DNA of 64,000 nt from Nephrocerus scutellatus (GCA_947095585.1 OX352765.1:74507976-74571975), one strand, 5' to 3'; shown: positions 32,720 to 44,880, numbered from the stretch's first letter. Numbers and translations: made by a program. The notes: generated from the letters alone by a model not told the origin.

Positions 32720-33297
32720 ATATACAGATCAATATAAAATTGCATTCTAGCTTGAACTTAAAACTCATTCTAATATTCATTTACAACGGCTCTCCAGGCT
32801 ATTTCCTCACCATGGTACGTGCTACATAGAAAACTTTACAATGAACTGCATATGTTTGGGAAAATACCTACAGACTAGTCTGACAATTACCAGTTTTGCT
32901 GTATACCACATATTGCTATAATAGTAGTCTTTTTCAAAAAGTCCCGAGAGTCATATTATCCAATAGAGTCATAGTTAACTGCCAAACTGGTTCCTACATA
33001 TTCTGACAATACAAGTCACCTTACTGTATTTTGTTGGGGTACCAGATAATCTACCTGTTACCTTGTTGGCACTGCAGGTGAAGTTTGATCCCCGATCTTA
33101 CCCTCTCCTTTCCGATGATTCTTTGGACAGAGCGACATCATGCGCTCTACTTTTTGTAAAACTGAGCGCTTTTCTTAAGCGTTATGTTAGCTACAGCCTG
33201 AAGAAGTCACTCAGTTGAATCTGAAGACTTCCCATGTGCCGGAAGTCTGATGTGACAGAGTCCGAGGATACAGTCAAAGAAGTGTTCAAAGTTTACT
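32720..33297. other. Unassigned, possibly a decayed LINE 3' part
   Basis: A plus-strand SSPWYVLHRKLYNELHMFGK reading near 32790-32850 faintly resembles the C-terminal end of Jockey-clade proteins. I could not extend it, so no call is made. Confidence 0.25.
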
Positions 33298-33500
33298 TTT
33301 TAATTCTCTATATTAACTTCGCGTGCCCGTGTGTTTGTGGCTGGCTGACTGGCTGGATGACCAAATCTTGTGATCGATTTTTTACCCACTTTCTAAAACT
33401 CGATTTCATTCTAACTTTGCACACATGTGCATCTCCGATGACAACACCCTCTATTGAGATTTAAGCGCCCTCGGGTCCCTGGGTCGGGGGCTGTTCTTTT
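33298..33500 (+). mobile_element. TR-element G, truncated
   Basis: Starts TTAATTCTCTATATTAACTT, then CGTGTGTTTGTGGCTGGC, one core unit with CACACATGTGCATCTCCGAT near 33421, and a GGGTCGGGGG block. The array and right end are missing. Confidence 0.8.
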
Positions 33501-33714
33501 TATAAAGCGAGAATGATGGCGTTATACGACATAATTTCTTGTACTAATGGAAAGGCCTACAAGCTTTAACATGCCATCTGCACACTCACTAGCAACCACC
33601 ACATTATCCACAGCCATTTAAAACCCAAGATCAAGGAGATATTTTCCTCTTCTTAACCTTAACGTCCACGCTACCAAGCACATGGCGCAGCATTATAAGT
33701 GTTCAAGGACCTTT

Positions 33715-35115
33715 CATCATAATATTTGGCTCTACAATCGGGGTGTGGTCCTGGCCTCCCGCAAAAAGTCTCTCTAACGTACCCGATTTCGAGCCGATGT
33801 CATCCAGATTGGCATCCTTAAACTCTGGGCGTCCTGGTCTACGCCATCCTTCCATCGTATGCTACACCTCGCTGTCGTGTTCCATAAATCCTACCGCAAA
33901 GGACTTTCCGAGCACGATCGTCTTCGCTCATGCGAGCTAGGTGTTCTGCCCACCGGAGTCTACAGAGCTTAATTCTCTTCACGATGTCGACATCGCGGTA
34001 ACGCTCGTAGATCTCATCATTATAGAGTCTCCGGAATCGACCTTCCTCACATACGGAGTCAACAATTCTCCGTAAGACCTTTCTCTTGAACGCGGCTAAG
34101 AGGTAAGAATGCTTTTTGCTAAGCACCCAAGTCTCGGATCCATATGTAAGTACTGGTATGACCATTGTCTTAAATACCAGCAGCTTGGATGTTATGGTTA
34201 AGTTCCTGGATTTGAAGAGACTTGACAGACTATAGTAGGCTTTGTTGGCTTTAAGCAACCGTGCGCGTATTACTGGTTCCATGCTGTTTTCGGTAGCTAC
34301 AGTTGACTCGAGATAGTTAAAGGATTGCACTACTTCAAATTCGCGTTCCACTTTGCGGGATTAATGTTGGATGTTCTAGTCGCAGACGTGACCACCATGT
34401 AGTTTGTTTTGCTCTCATTTATGTGCAGCCCCAGATTTCATGCTGGCTGCTCGATCTGAATGAAAGCTTCCTGTACAGCTCTTGGGTTTCTAACAACGAT
34501 GTCAATATTATCTGCGTAAGCCAGTATCTGAATGGACTTATAGAGGATTGTTCCTCTCGCCGTTACGTCAGACGTTCTCGGACGTTCTCCAACGCCAGCT
34601 TAAAGAAGACGCAGGCCAGTCCATCCCCTTATCGGAACCCGTTATAGATGTTGAATAGTCTTGATAGTGATCCGGATATTTTTACTTGGCTTATAACATT
34701 GGTCATGATGGTCAACCTACATTGTCGTGTCGGTTTATTTGGGATGACGAATTTTCTCTTGGCTTTATAAAGTTTTAGTCTGGCAATGCTATCATAGGCG
34801 GCTTGAAAGTCTATAAAAAGATGGTGTAGTGAGTTTTGATTTGCCTGTGATAAAGCCAATGATGACTTTAGCGTAAGGTGCTATCCTGTCTTGAAAGATA
34901 GATGCGAAAATTTTATACGCGGTACTCAACAACGTTATACCACGATAATTGCTGAATTTTGTGATATCTTCCTTCTTATATATGGGGCACAGGATGAATC
35001 TTCGCCAGTCTTCTGGCAAAGCTTCTTCCTCCAATAATGGCACTATTATTTCATGAATTGCTTGGTGTAATGTGGGGTCTCATATTTTTAGCAGTACCGC
35101 TGGGATTTTCTGTTC
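33715..35115 (-). pseudogene. LINE-A copy, RT to 3' end
   Basis: Antisense LINE-A. Minus-strand order: EALPEDWRRFILCPIYKKED and NYRGITLLSTAYKIFASIFQ (RT N-terminus), FIDFQAAYDSIARLKLYKA (motif A), a broken palm whose YADD position (34500-34530) reads in several frames, then REFEVVQSFNYLESTVATEN, FKSRNLTITSKLLVFKTMVI, VLTYGSETWVLSKKHSYLL, RRIVDSVCEEGRFRRLYNDE, RLRWAEHLARMSEDD and GTRQRG. The last 170-residue frame (33839-34351) is unusually long and stop-free for this family. The 3' end (33715) has a short ATGATG-type tail. Confidence 0.9.
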
Positions 35116-35580
35116 ATGAGATTTCATGATTGAAGAAAAGGTCACAATTAAACCAAAAGTGTCATATCTGCATTAAAACGACTAAACACTTCCCTAGCCA
35201 TGTATTCAAAGGCAAACGATATTCCACGTTGGATTAGGAGGTATGTTGGTATGCGGATGAGTCTGTACTCTATTTCTCTATATGGGTCATCAGATGGATT
35301 CCTCTATCCTGCACCTGGAGATTTTTTTTTTAATTATAAAGTTAATCCTAAAAACTTGATGATAATCGTCAAGAACTCATTCCAATTTTTGAAATGCTAT
35401 CTTAGGGAAACTCTTTGCTTGTCCGAAAAAGGTGTTAAGTCCACCGAAGTCTACCGAGCCTAATATTTCGCTCGACGTTAACATCTCGTTGAAATCTGGT
35501 TACCTAGACACCTATGGAATAAACCCTACTCGTATAAGACTAAAAATATAAGTAATTATCAAGGTATTTGTAGATCTAAA
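35116..35580. other. Unassigned spacer
   Basis: No gene or repeat recognised between LINE-A and the satellite. Confidence 0.3.
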
Positions 35581-35585
35581 TATAG

Positions 35586-36565
35586 GAACCCCTCAAAACC
35601 CTCATAAAACCCCAGTCAAGACCCTCTCAAAACCTCCCCAAGTTCCCTTTTAAGCCTCCTTAAGACCCTCACAAAACCCTCTTATGACTCTACCCAACAC
35701 TCGTCCAAAATCCCCTCAAGATCACCTCAAGAATACCTAAAGACCCCTTCAAGACCCACTAAAGATCATCACCAAACCCCCCCGGGACCCACTTCAAGAC
35801 TACCTAAAGGCTCCCTCTAGACACCTCAATAACCCGTTAAGACCACGTTACTACCCCCCCTCAATACTCCCTCAAGACCCCCTCAAAACCTTCTTCAGAT
35901 CCCCTCAAGACTCCACTCTCAAAATCACCGCAATACCTCGCTAAAACGCGTTACTAACCCCATCAATACTCCCTCAAGACCACCTCAAACCGCTTAAAGG
36001 TTCCCTTAAGACCACCTCAAAACAGTCTCAAGACTACCTAAAAACCCCCATAAGTTTCCACTCACGACCCTCTTTAGACCCCCTCAATAACTCCTTAAGA
36101 CTGCCTTAATATCCTCTGAAGATCCACTCAGAACTCAAGACCCCTCTTAAATCCCCTCAAGTTTCCGTCAAGACTACGTTACGACCCCCTATAGGACCCC
36201 ACTCAAGACTCTCTCAAACCCCTACAAAACCCCCTAAATACCATCCCAAATACATACCAAGACTCCCTCAAACCGCCCTCAAGACCACCCTTAAGATCAC
36301 ATTCAAGAACTTTCAACAACCCCTGCTCAAGAACTCCTCAAAACCACACTCAATACCACTTCAAGCAACCCCTTTAATACTCCATTAAATACACCCTCAA
36401 GACGCCCTCAAAACTACCCTAAAATCCAATCAACATCCCATTAAAAACCCTCTTTAAACCCCCTCAAGACCCCTTCTAGACCCTCCTGAAGGGCTCATTA
36501 TGACTCACCTCAAAACCCACCTCAAGACTTACCTGAAGACCACCAAAAGACCCCCGAAAAGTCCT
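35586..36565 (+). repeat. G-poor degenerate 11-bp satellite (CCCTCAAGACC type)
   Basis: About 1 kb built from degenerate, roughly 10-12 bp units close to CCCTCAAGACC, such as CCCCTCAAAACC, CCTTCTTCAGATC and CACTCAAGACT. The plus strand is almost pure A, C and T with few G, a strong strand asymmetry. Not even a single long frame is open. No known satellite is recognised. Confidence 0.85.
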
Positions 36566-38690
36566 ACCCCAAAAATGCGTACGAGATTTACTCACAGATT
36601 TGTAATGAAATCCTAATGTTTTTCATATATTGGAAAAATCCGGCAATAGTGATTAAAATTGAGTATTATATTGACATAAGCATATTGATAGTATTACCGG
36701 TGCGTGATTTTTTCTGATCACCGAAGTGGCGGATCCGAATTTAATGAACATAAGTACTGGTACGATAATTGTGATTTTCTTGTTGTGTGGATAGGACTAG
36801 ATGATGCTGGTGCTCAAGCATCTTTACCTGCGGCTTATAGCATTGTTTGCGGTGGCAAACAATTTGGCATTTATGTATTTCGAAATCATAACGTTCGAAC
36901 ACTGTCCACAATCAAAAAAAAACAAAATACATATAAACATGTATTACACAGATCGACGGCTGATATTCTCCTGACATCACTATATGCTAATGATAACTGC
37001 TATAAGTCACCTTTTTTGATCAATTTGCGTAGGAAAATTCACGTAAGATAATGCAATGCAACGTTTGCTCGATTAATTACACCTTCTCAGTAGGTTACCC
37101 TAAGATATTAGAAAACCAGATACAAGCTACACGTACCTACTGCTTGAACTTTTACCAAAACTGCTTACTCGTGCTGTTTTTATCGCTGTTAGTGCACTTC
37201 ACAACAACTGCACTATGCCATTGCCAAATGGTGCACTATACGAGTACCGAGTGCAAGTACTCGTTGCTTGCCCCTCCTTCTCCTCCTGAATTGCGCACAT
37301 TGTACAAGTACCCAGTGCGAATTCTCGATGCTTGCTGCTACACCTCCGCTGCACTCACTGCTCGCTCACTCATTGTAATGCTAATTTTTCCATCAATTAT
37401 TTCAACAAACGCCTACGAGTGCTACTAATTTCCTTTTTTATTTTATTTTTATTTTCTAAATTATTTTATTATTCACATAACCAGCACAGCAGTAGTTTTT
37501 TATTAGGCGTTCTGCCATGTGTGACGTGCATTAATAATTTATGGTGCAAAACCCGTACTCGCATTGGGCAACGCAAAATGGAAGGAAAAAAGCCACAAAC
37601 AAGCAACTTGACAGAGACGGCTAATCAACTCTTGACTGAACGTATGTATGAGTTCGCATACGATATATGGCACAAACAACTTATTCAGAGTTGTTTTGTT
37701 TTCGTTTTTACATTTTAGTCGAGTTGATTTTTTTTTTTGTTAAGGTTTTGTATAAAAATTCAATCGACAGAGTAGAGTCAGTGCACAGAGTGAGGTTGCA
37801 ATAATATTTAATCGCATTCGTTCTCATGAATTATTCGTCGTGGACAGTCAGTCAGCCAGTCTGGTGGTGGTATTAGCTTAATCGGGCCGAGCTATTATAA
37901 AATGCACGCTTTAATACGACACGATCGTGATACGCGCAACACGTGCATCGAATGCCGATCGGGCACAGCCATCGCAGAGTGCGTGAGCTTCCATTGTTGC
38001 CGCATTGGGACGTGTCTTGCGTACTCGGATCATTCAATCGAAATGAAAAACTAAACGCAATGTACCACTAAGCAAGAGTTTCTGTTTTTAACTTGTACAC
38101 ACATCCACCCACATAAATATACATTCCCTATACTGGGATGGAAATCCTTGTGTATCCTTGCAAATGTTTTAGCCAAGAAGGACAAAGGAAATGTGCACTG
38201 CGCTGTACAGCATCCCTCTTGCTGCTGATGCTGCTGTAGGTTAAATGTAACCTCATCATCGCAGCTCTTTTAGGGATGTCAATTTGTAAGTCGCCATGCA
38301 AACGCAGAGGACAGGTTGAGCAGGTTGTTTAGATGTGGACAACACTAATGAGAACAACAAGAGAAGAAGGATTCTATTTGACATTCAATTTTCATTCAAC
38401 GATTTTTCCCTTTTCCAACATTCGCTTCTTCTTTCTTCATTATATCTAAAAGTCTTTCATAGCAGAAAATTTACCAAAATAATCGACATTTTTAGGTAGA
38501 CGAGATTTAGAGGAACTTATAAGGAGAATTGTAATATTTGCCACAACAAAAAAGGTATCTAAAGAGAACAGCTACATAAAAAACCTTTGATCTAAATACT
38601 GACCTTAAAAATTAATTGATGTGACTCTAAAAACTAAGGTTAAGATCAATGACTAGATTAGAAATAAAAATCTTAATCTATCTATGTATA
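36566..38690. other. Unassigned DNA with a possible promoter
   Basis: Short frames (36704-37051, 37051-37428, 37332-37718) overlap and have no domain. A core-promoter candidate sits at 37751-37786. Otherwise AT-rich and simple-repeat-bearing. Confidence 0.35.
37751..37786 (+). promoter_or_regulatory. Candidate core promoter, TATA plus initiator
   Basis: TATAAAAATT at 37751 is followed by GAGTCAGTGCAC, whose TCAGTG is an initiator with its A at 37780, 29 nt after the first T of the TATA box. This is the spacing used by arthropod RNA polymerase II promoters. No downstream promoter element was seen. No open frame follows, so it would drive a 5' noncoding exon or an RNA. Chance occurrence is quite possible. 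Confidence 0.4.
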
Positions 38691-38695
38691 TCTAT

Positions 38696-38953
38696 ATATA
38701 AGACCTAACTTCTCGCGACCATTTGTGCTGCGCATGTTAATTTTTGAACACAAATGGAAGGGACCTACAATTTAAGGCTGGATCCAAACGGCAAATTGAG
38801 AAGATTTCCGTGACAAGTTATTACTCTCGGAACGTTTGTCATCCATTCGCGAGAGGTGGGACACCGTGAAAAATACTTTTGGTTTTACTTGGATTCGAAC
38901 CACGAAACACTGCTCAGTAGCCATGCGCTTTTCTACTGAGCCACGGCTCCAAC
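38696..38953 (-). mobile_element. tRNA-derived SINE, copy 2
   Basis: Minus-strand order: GGAGCCGTGGCTCAGTAG (box A region), GTGGTTCGAATCCAAG (box B), ATACTTTTC, GTCCCACCTCTCGCGAATGG, TTGTAGGTCCCTTCCATTTG, CAGCACAAATGGTCGCGAGA, with the 3' tail at about 38690-38705 beside TATATATA. It matches copy 1 at 57945-58243 nearly end to end, though the outermost 3' part is not present. Confidence 0.88.
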
Positions 38954-38999
38954 GAAGCATATAGCCGAGCATTCTAAAGGTGCGAACCCATTACGCGTG

Positions 39000-39237
39000 C
39001 GCAGATTATAAAAAAAGATTCGATGAAATGGGTGGTGGAAGGAACTATATGATATGTAGGAGTTTATGATTATTGATGGGGGTAGTATCAGTGGATAGGA
39101 ATTGGGTGGTGGGGTATGTATGGGGCTATGGGAATTGAGGGGGGTGTGAAAGTTATAGATGGTAAGGTGGTTATGAGACCCATGGTGGTGATGAGTGGGT
39201 CACGGGTCACGAGAACGGCGGGTTTTTTAGCTAGTAC
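39000..39237. other. G-rich spacer
   Basis: GGT- and GGG-rich plus strand between the SINE and the MITE pair. No feature seen. Confidence 0.3.
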
Positions 39238-39239
39238 TA

Positions 39240-39354
39240 ACGGGTGTTTTTTTGGGAGGTTTGTTTTTCCGATAGATGTCGTTTTATTTTATGACAGTTG
39301 TTTTGACAGCTCAAAGTGGCATTTCTACTCAGTATTGTTTGGCAAATCATTATG

Positions 39355-39385
<31 letters not shown>

Positions 39386-39539
39386 ACATTTGTGAAAAAT
39401 AGTCGTGGTAGCCATATTGTTTTTAAATGTTAAATGCCAAAAAATTATCTACCAAATAAAAAAAAATTTTGGTCATTTCATAATTTTATATGTGTTTTAT
39501 TCAAAAAAAAAATCGGCAACCTCTTAAAAAAACACCCGT
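39240..39539 (+). mobile_element. DD41D-derived MITE 1, left arm of a large palindrome
   Basis: A 300-bp internal-deletion derivative of the DD41D element type at 49601-50882. It keeps the left ACGGGTGTTTTTTTGGGAGG and right (complement) ACGGGTGTTTTTTTAAGAGG ends, with the nearby transposon sequence up to the transposase ATG on one side and to the 3' coding region on the other. The gene between is replaced by a run of 29 A (39355-39383). TA flanks it on both sides (39238-39239 and 39540-39541). Confidence 0.92.
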
Positions 39540-39547
39540 TAGATATA

Positions 39548-39704
39548 ACGTGTTTTTTTAAGAGGTTGCCGATTTTTTGAATAAAACACATATAAAATTA
39601 TGAAATGACCAAAATTTTTTTTTATTTGGTAGATAATTTTTTGGCATTTAACATTTAAACACAATTTCTGGCATATGGCTACCACGACTATTTTTCACAA
39701 ATGT

Positions 39705-39738
<34 letters not shown>

Positions 39739-39853
39739 CATAATGATTTGCCAAACAATACTGAGTAGAAATGCCACTTTGAGCTGTCAAAACAACTGTC
39801 ATAAAATAAAACGACATCTATCGGAAAAACAAACCTCCCAAAAAAACACCCTT
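39548..39853 (-). mobile_element. DD41D-derived MITE 2, right arm of a large palindrome
   Basis: A second copy in reverse orientation, 306 bp, with a run of 32 T (39707-39738) where MITE 1 has its A run. Only 8 bp (TAGATATA, including both TA flanks) separate the two. The left end has lost two G (ACGTGTTTTTTTAAGAGG). TA flanks at 39546-39547 and 39854-39855. The arms are nearly identical except at the homopolymer and a few bases. Confidence 0.92.
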
Positions 39854-39855
39854 TA

Positions 39856-40945
39856 TATAAAATAAAGAATTTATGTGTTTGTTAGTTTGTATGTTTGTAC
39901 CACACTAACTCTGAAACGCATTGAGCATTTCAACTAAACTTGGTATACATATTGCCTTAAAAATTGAATCAAACATAGGTGGTCTGGAGTTACACCTTTT
40001 GTGGCTGGGGATTGGTTTTGGGTGATCGGGTGTTGTTGTTGTTCCGATATCCAAGGTAGCTGAGATGAATAGTGGTGATAGTAGGTTGAGTGGGATGAAC
40101 CCGCGCTTTTGCTAGCTTTCGCCATTATGCATGCTCGTAACTATGTTCCCATCTAGCGCTGCCCTCTTACGAGAGTAAACCATACAGCCCCACGATACAT
40201 CCTCAGAACAAAACTGGATCCGCACCATAGTTGTCCAGGAAGTCCTTCGAAGAGGTCCACCTGATCTCTCAGACTCGGTTTCCCCTAAGGTCAACCTTAT
40301 CCGTTGAGAATGACAACTCCCGTGGTACCAATTCAACCTTGGATGAGGTCTGACATCAATGGCATCAGTTGTTTCCGGTATGAGTGCCTGGGCTATCCCG
40401 AGTTTTCCAAACGCAAACTTGGTCAGATCTGGCATCAAGAATCTTGCGTTTGTTCAGGTATGAGTGCCTGGGTGGTTGCAAAGCAGACCCTGGCAGCACA
40501 TCCTTCCGGAACTTCGAACCCTATCATTTGCCACTAGGACAGCAAGTCATCCTAGGTCCAACCCACATATTTTAGACTTGATTACTAAAATACGAAGAGA
40601 TTGCCCAAATGTAAGGATCTCTAAGTACCGTTTCTGGGTCTCTAAGTAAGAATAGCATGCTCTAAGTACCCGCGGCCCTTTATTTATCTCCGGGGTAAAG
40701 CCCCGCACCATACCCATACATAGGTTTATGACGCAGCTGGGGTCCCATCATGGATCCACGTCATCCGGGACAGACTACCCCTGGTTTTTTAACAAGGTAT
40801 CGCTCCTCGGCAATAGTGGTAGTAGGACAACTCTAGATTTTTCTTGATTTTTTCCAAGAACCATGATATTAAATATTTTATTTTATTTAATTTTAGTTTT
40901 TATTTTTTAGTTCAAAGTACCAGAAAAAAATATTAATTAATTTGG
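39856..40945. other. Unassigned, possibly an unknown repeat
   Basis: The block 40120-40680 is GC-richer than its surroundings and contains GGTATGAGTGCCTGGG twice (about 40377 and 40456), suggesting an internal duplication in an unnamed element. No domain is recognised in its short frames. Confidence 0.3.
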
Positions 40946-40948
40946 ACT

Positions 40949-41760
40949 TTAGTCTAATGATAGAAAATGTTGTTTTATTAGAAACTTTCTTCTGGGTTGA
41001 CTTCTGATATTGATGAGACTTCTGGGTAAATCGTTCAGGATGGTAGGAACCATACGGGTTAGTTTATGTTTTCCATATACCTGCGTTATATATTCATGGA
41101 ATGTGTAGTAGACGTTGAGCTTGTCTTCTTGTGATGACATCATGTTGCAATGGAGTTTGGAAACGATTGTCTTCGTAATATTCCAGTACAAGTGTCATCT
41201 TGAATATTTTCTTGAAATCGCTGAAAGTTTCGAAGTTTCTCAAGTGATTGAATGTGTGCGTTTGCCACATCACCCCTATGCTAAAATGCCACAGCGAAGT
41301 TGTGATTCTATCACCGAATTTTTTAAAGAAGAATGGTGCAAACAAGGCGCTCTTTAGTTTACGGCGAAGATTTGTTATGTGATGGTCCCATCTGAAGTCC
41401 CTACCTTTTTAATACATAGTGCAGTCGTTGCGGCTTGACAATCATTCTTTTGGTAAGTCATGCCTCTATTTACTGGCTAACAGTGAGATCCACAGATGTG
41501 CATCAGTTTTGTTTTTGACAGATTTATGACAAGACGTGACAACATCTTACAGCCTTGTTAAATTCAGCTTGCATTATGTGCTTCGCGGTTTCTAGCGATC
41601 GATGTCTTACTACAATTACTCTATCATCGGCGTACGCAAAGGGAATGCTTCTGTGAAAACCCGCAAGAGTTTATTCGTGTATATAATAAATAGTAAATGA
41701 CCCGATTTTGACCGCTGTGGTACGCCGTATTCAATGCCCTTCGGTGGTTTCCAGAAACTT
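40949..41760 (-). pseudogene. Non-LTR retrotransposon RT and C-terminal fragment
   Basis: Minus-strand reading: YGVPQRSKSG (motif B; GVPQGS with a mutated G), FAYADDRVIVVRHRSLETAK (the catalytic YADD box is intact), HIMQAEFNKAV, then stops and frameshifts, RWDHHITNLRRKLKSALFAP, FKKFGDRITTSL, and a terminal frame ending RRKFLIKQHFLSLD at 40949. The FXWDHHI..L..KL..A motif is normal for the connection after the RT of non-LTR elements. I cannot tell R1, LOA or Jockey apart from this. Confidence 0.75.
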
Positions 41761-42419
41761 TTACTTGGAACTGACGCTTAGTGAGGTAGAAATTCTTCGG
41801 CAGCAGCAGCGTTTTTGGCACGAGACATTGTTCCAAGCTACTATTGATTATTTTTGTGAGAATAGGTCCAAGATTTCTGGGTCATCGAATTGAATAGTGA
41901 TAGTACAAGACCTCTATGGGAGGGGGTCGATTTGTGAGGTCGTGGCCGATATTAGTGTCAATTCCATAATTTTTGGGGTCGCTGAGATAAATAATGATAA
42001 TAAGTCACCGCTTTGGGTGGGGTTCAGTGAATGGTAGGGTGTAGGGTATATATCATATATGTAAAAGTACATCCGTGCTTCCCATACCATAACACCTGAT
42101 GTACGGCTGTGTCTTTCTTTTCTTAAATCTTGAAAATAAAAGTTGTTGTTGATTAAACTTTTTTTTATTCGAAAAGACCGCACATTTCCACTCATTGCTC
42201 CAAGCGAGATGCTCGCCTTATAGTTTCTTTTTAATTTTTTTACACTGGATGTTATCACTGGTTTTTTTCCTTCCTTCAGAACTGCGTAACGTTGGCGGAT
42301 AACCTACTTTCCGATCTTATTTTAGACGCTGATGATGTTGCCCTATCTGTGCGTCCTTTTCATTCCGGGATCAGCAAGACAGTTTTTTATAGCGGTCGTC
42401 TTGCCTCTTCTCAACCTTA

Positions 42420-42690
42420 AAGCCTGAGTTCCTTTAAATCATCTCGCGACTCGTTACACGCGTCACATGTATCCTAGAAATTCCCTAAGCAACTTAGCTT
42501 CTCACAAAATTCCAGCTGTCGTGTGAACGTTGGTTAAAAGGAACCTCAAAGATATTGAAAAAATAATCTTACACGCATCACTCGCGCTACATGCGACGCG
42601 CGTAACAGGCGGAATCCAGTAATGCCATACGAGAATAAGTCATGTGAAAGTTGGTTAAAAAGATCTCAAAAAAGTCGGAACAACCAAACA
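42420..42690 (-). repeat. Antisense relative of the 2265-2560 repeat
   Basis: Two units with GGTTAAAAGGAACCTCAAAG (about 42533) and GGTTAAAAAGATCTCAAAAA (about 42651) preceded by GTGTGAACGTT or GTGAAAGTT, the reverse complement of the TTGAGGTC.TTTTTAACC block at 2275 and 2421. Also carries ACACGCGTCACATG. Degenerate. Confidence 0.45.
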
Positions 42691-42699
42691 GACAAGGGT

Positions 42700-44880
42700 C
42701 AAATTAAATTAAACAAAAGTTTTTAAAAAGAAAAGAAAAGAGATTTCTGTTTCACATTCTCGTTCGATAACCTTTTTAAAACTAGAGATTCTAACTACTT
42801 AAACCTGAATTCCTATCCGAGTTTAAGGTTGTTATCCGGCGGATACGAACACAGAGCCAGTCGCTTTATAATATAAATTCATTTAAGAAAAAATAATAAA
42901 ATAACGAAATTAAACAATTTTTTCTTCTTCAGACCCTATGCACGGTTGACATACTATTCTTAGGTTTGACGAAAATTCTTACAGATGGGACAACGTTTTA
43001 GTCGTATTTTGGTTAAAAAAAAATCAAATGTGTAGTGCGCTCGTGTTGTGTTTCTGTCGAAAATTTTACGCTTTTTAAGGCCTTTACTTTAATGAAGTCT
43101 GGTGTAATCCACAAACCAAAATAATTTTACTTTTGATGTCGGTCACAGTAGGTTGTTCTTTTACAAAATTCAAAAATGTTGTTTTATTTTAATTACAAAC
43201 ATAAAACGAAAAAACCCAAATAGGAAGCCCGAATTTGTAGTTGCTCCAGAAGATTTGTCCAACACTTCCATACAATGCAAACAATCGAGGCCCTCAGTGC
43301 CATTACTGTGGTACACCACAGATAACACAGCAAATTATCAAGGAGAGAATTGTTTGCCAAATATCAGCAAATGCGGATTACCATTTACATTTATCTAATT
43401 GACTAGCTCGCCAACACTGACACCGGGAAACAAAGTGGCATCAGCAAGACAAGCAGTTAACAGAGCAAACACAAAAGTAATTACAATAATTTAACAGCAT
43501 TTCCTGGTTAAGCAAAATATAAAAATTAAAGCAAACGCTGAAACCAAAAGTCTATCCACTTCTCCACCTCTAAATTTGAATTCGAATTTTAAGATTCAGG
43601 CTTAGATACGGATTAGGATTTCTTCGCCAGCTGATGGCTTGAATAATAAAACAACCGCCCGCCACCCGCCTCCCGCACTTTTGGTGTTGTTTACATTGCT
43701 GGGTGGTCGGTTTGGCTAAGCGAATCCGAATTCAGCATAAATAATAGGGGCCGTTCAGTATACAGTGGGTGCGATAGGTGCGAACTGCTAACGCACACAG
43801 CGAACACCTTCATGCGTTTTAAACAGTCAACAGCAACACAACAATCTGAATAGCAACAAATAAGAGAATTATGAAAAAATTCGTGTAAATAAATTTGTTC
43901 AATGCTACGTAGCCTCAGTGCGTTCACTTTGCCCCAAGCATTTTGCGTATACCCGGCTGGCTGCAGCGGTACGACGCTGTACGCTTACTCTATAGAAAAC
44001 TGTTTGTTTATTTTATCAGGTGTGGTCTGTTTTCTTTTAAAGTTAAGTTTTCCTCCTTTATTATTGAATCAGTCACGTCGTATCGGATATTATTGTTGAG
44101 CAAATGCAAATGTTGAGTTATGGAAGCCGCTGTTAAGAAAGCACATCGCTTAATGTGATGTTTTTGTGCTGAGCTTTGAGCAATACTTTAACAATCATTA
44201 ATTTTAAAAATCTTAGTGATTAACATTGACAGGGTGATTTTTGCCTCCGTATTATGATGCACAGCGTTGTGATTCTGAGGTAAAACTGAGTAGTTCAGTC
44301 AGTGTTCATGAATTTTGTATTCTTATTTATTGCAAAGTTGCGGAATCGGAAATGTAGAGTTTTACAAAGCAATCTGCAACATTCGAATTATTCGACTGAA
44401 CAGCTAAACTCCAAACTTAACAGTAGGACCGAAAATCGGCTTAATTGTAAGCAATAGAAACCTGGTGAATTTGTTGCAATGTGGGATGTAAATGGCTTTT
44501 TTACTTGACAGCCGCTGCTGAAATTAAAAAAGAAACCAATAAACATTTCTGGGATCTAGTGCGATGCAAAGTGCATTTAGGTACACCTTAGTAGAACTGT
44601 CGTTACCTTACTTGCTAGTTTATCCAGTGTTCCAATGCAGATAAGTGCACTTTGTGGTGGTAGAAGTTTATGTCTCGCTTTGTCCAAAAAATATTGTTAG
44701 CATTAGGTTAACCCCTTAATTCTGCCTTATTGCAATCTCCCCATTTGTTTATATTGATGAGGTCAAACATTAACTTTCAAGAAAAGAAAAAGAAAATAGG
44801 CAAAGGAACATAAAACGAAAGGCTTATACTTCAGTCGCGTCTGAAAATAAACGTATAGAAGTAGGATTCCAAGAGATAAT
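42700..44880. other. Unassigned DNA, possibly intron or intergenic
   Basis: No mobile element or exon recognised. A TATA-like and TCAGTA pair at 43737-43761 has poor spacing. Short frames only. Confidence 0.35.

Noticed and set aside
35586..36565. CRISPR-like or telomeric array
   Set aside because: Units are short, degenerate and without spacers, and the motif is not a telomere repeat.
37051..37718. Three overlapping plus-strand frames of 115-128 codons
   Set aside because: Hydrophobic and cysteine-rich by chance in AT-rich DNA; no motif and mutual overlap. The promoter candidate lies downstream of them, so it does not support them.
43737..43761. Second core-promoter candidate
   Set aside because: Distance between the TATA-like sequence and TCAGTA is about 20 nt, too short for the usual 29-31.
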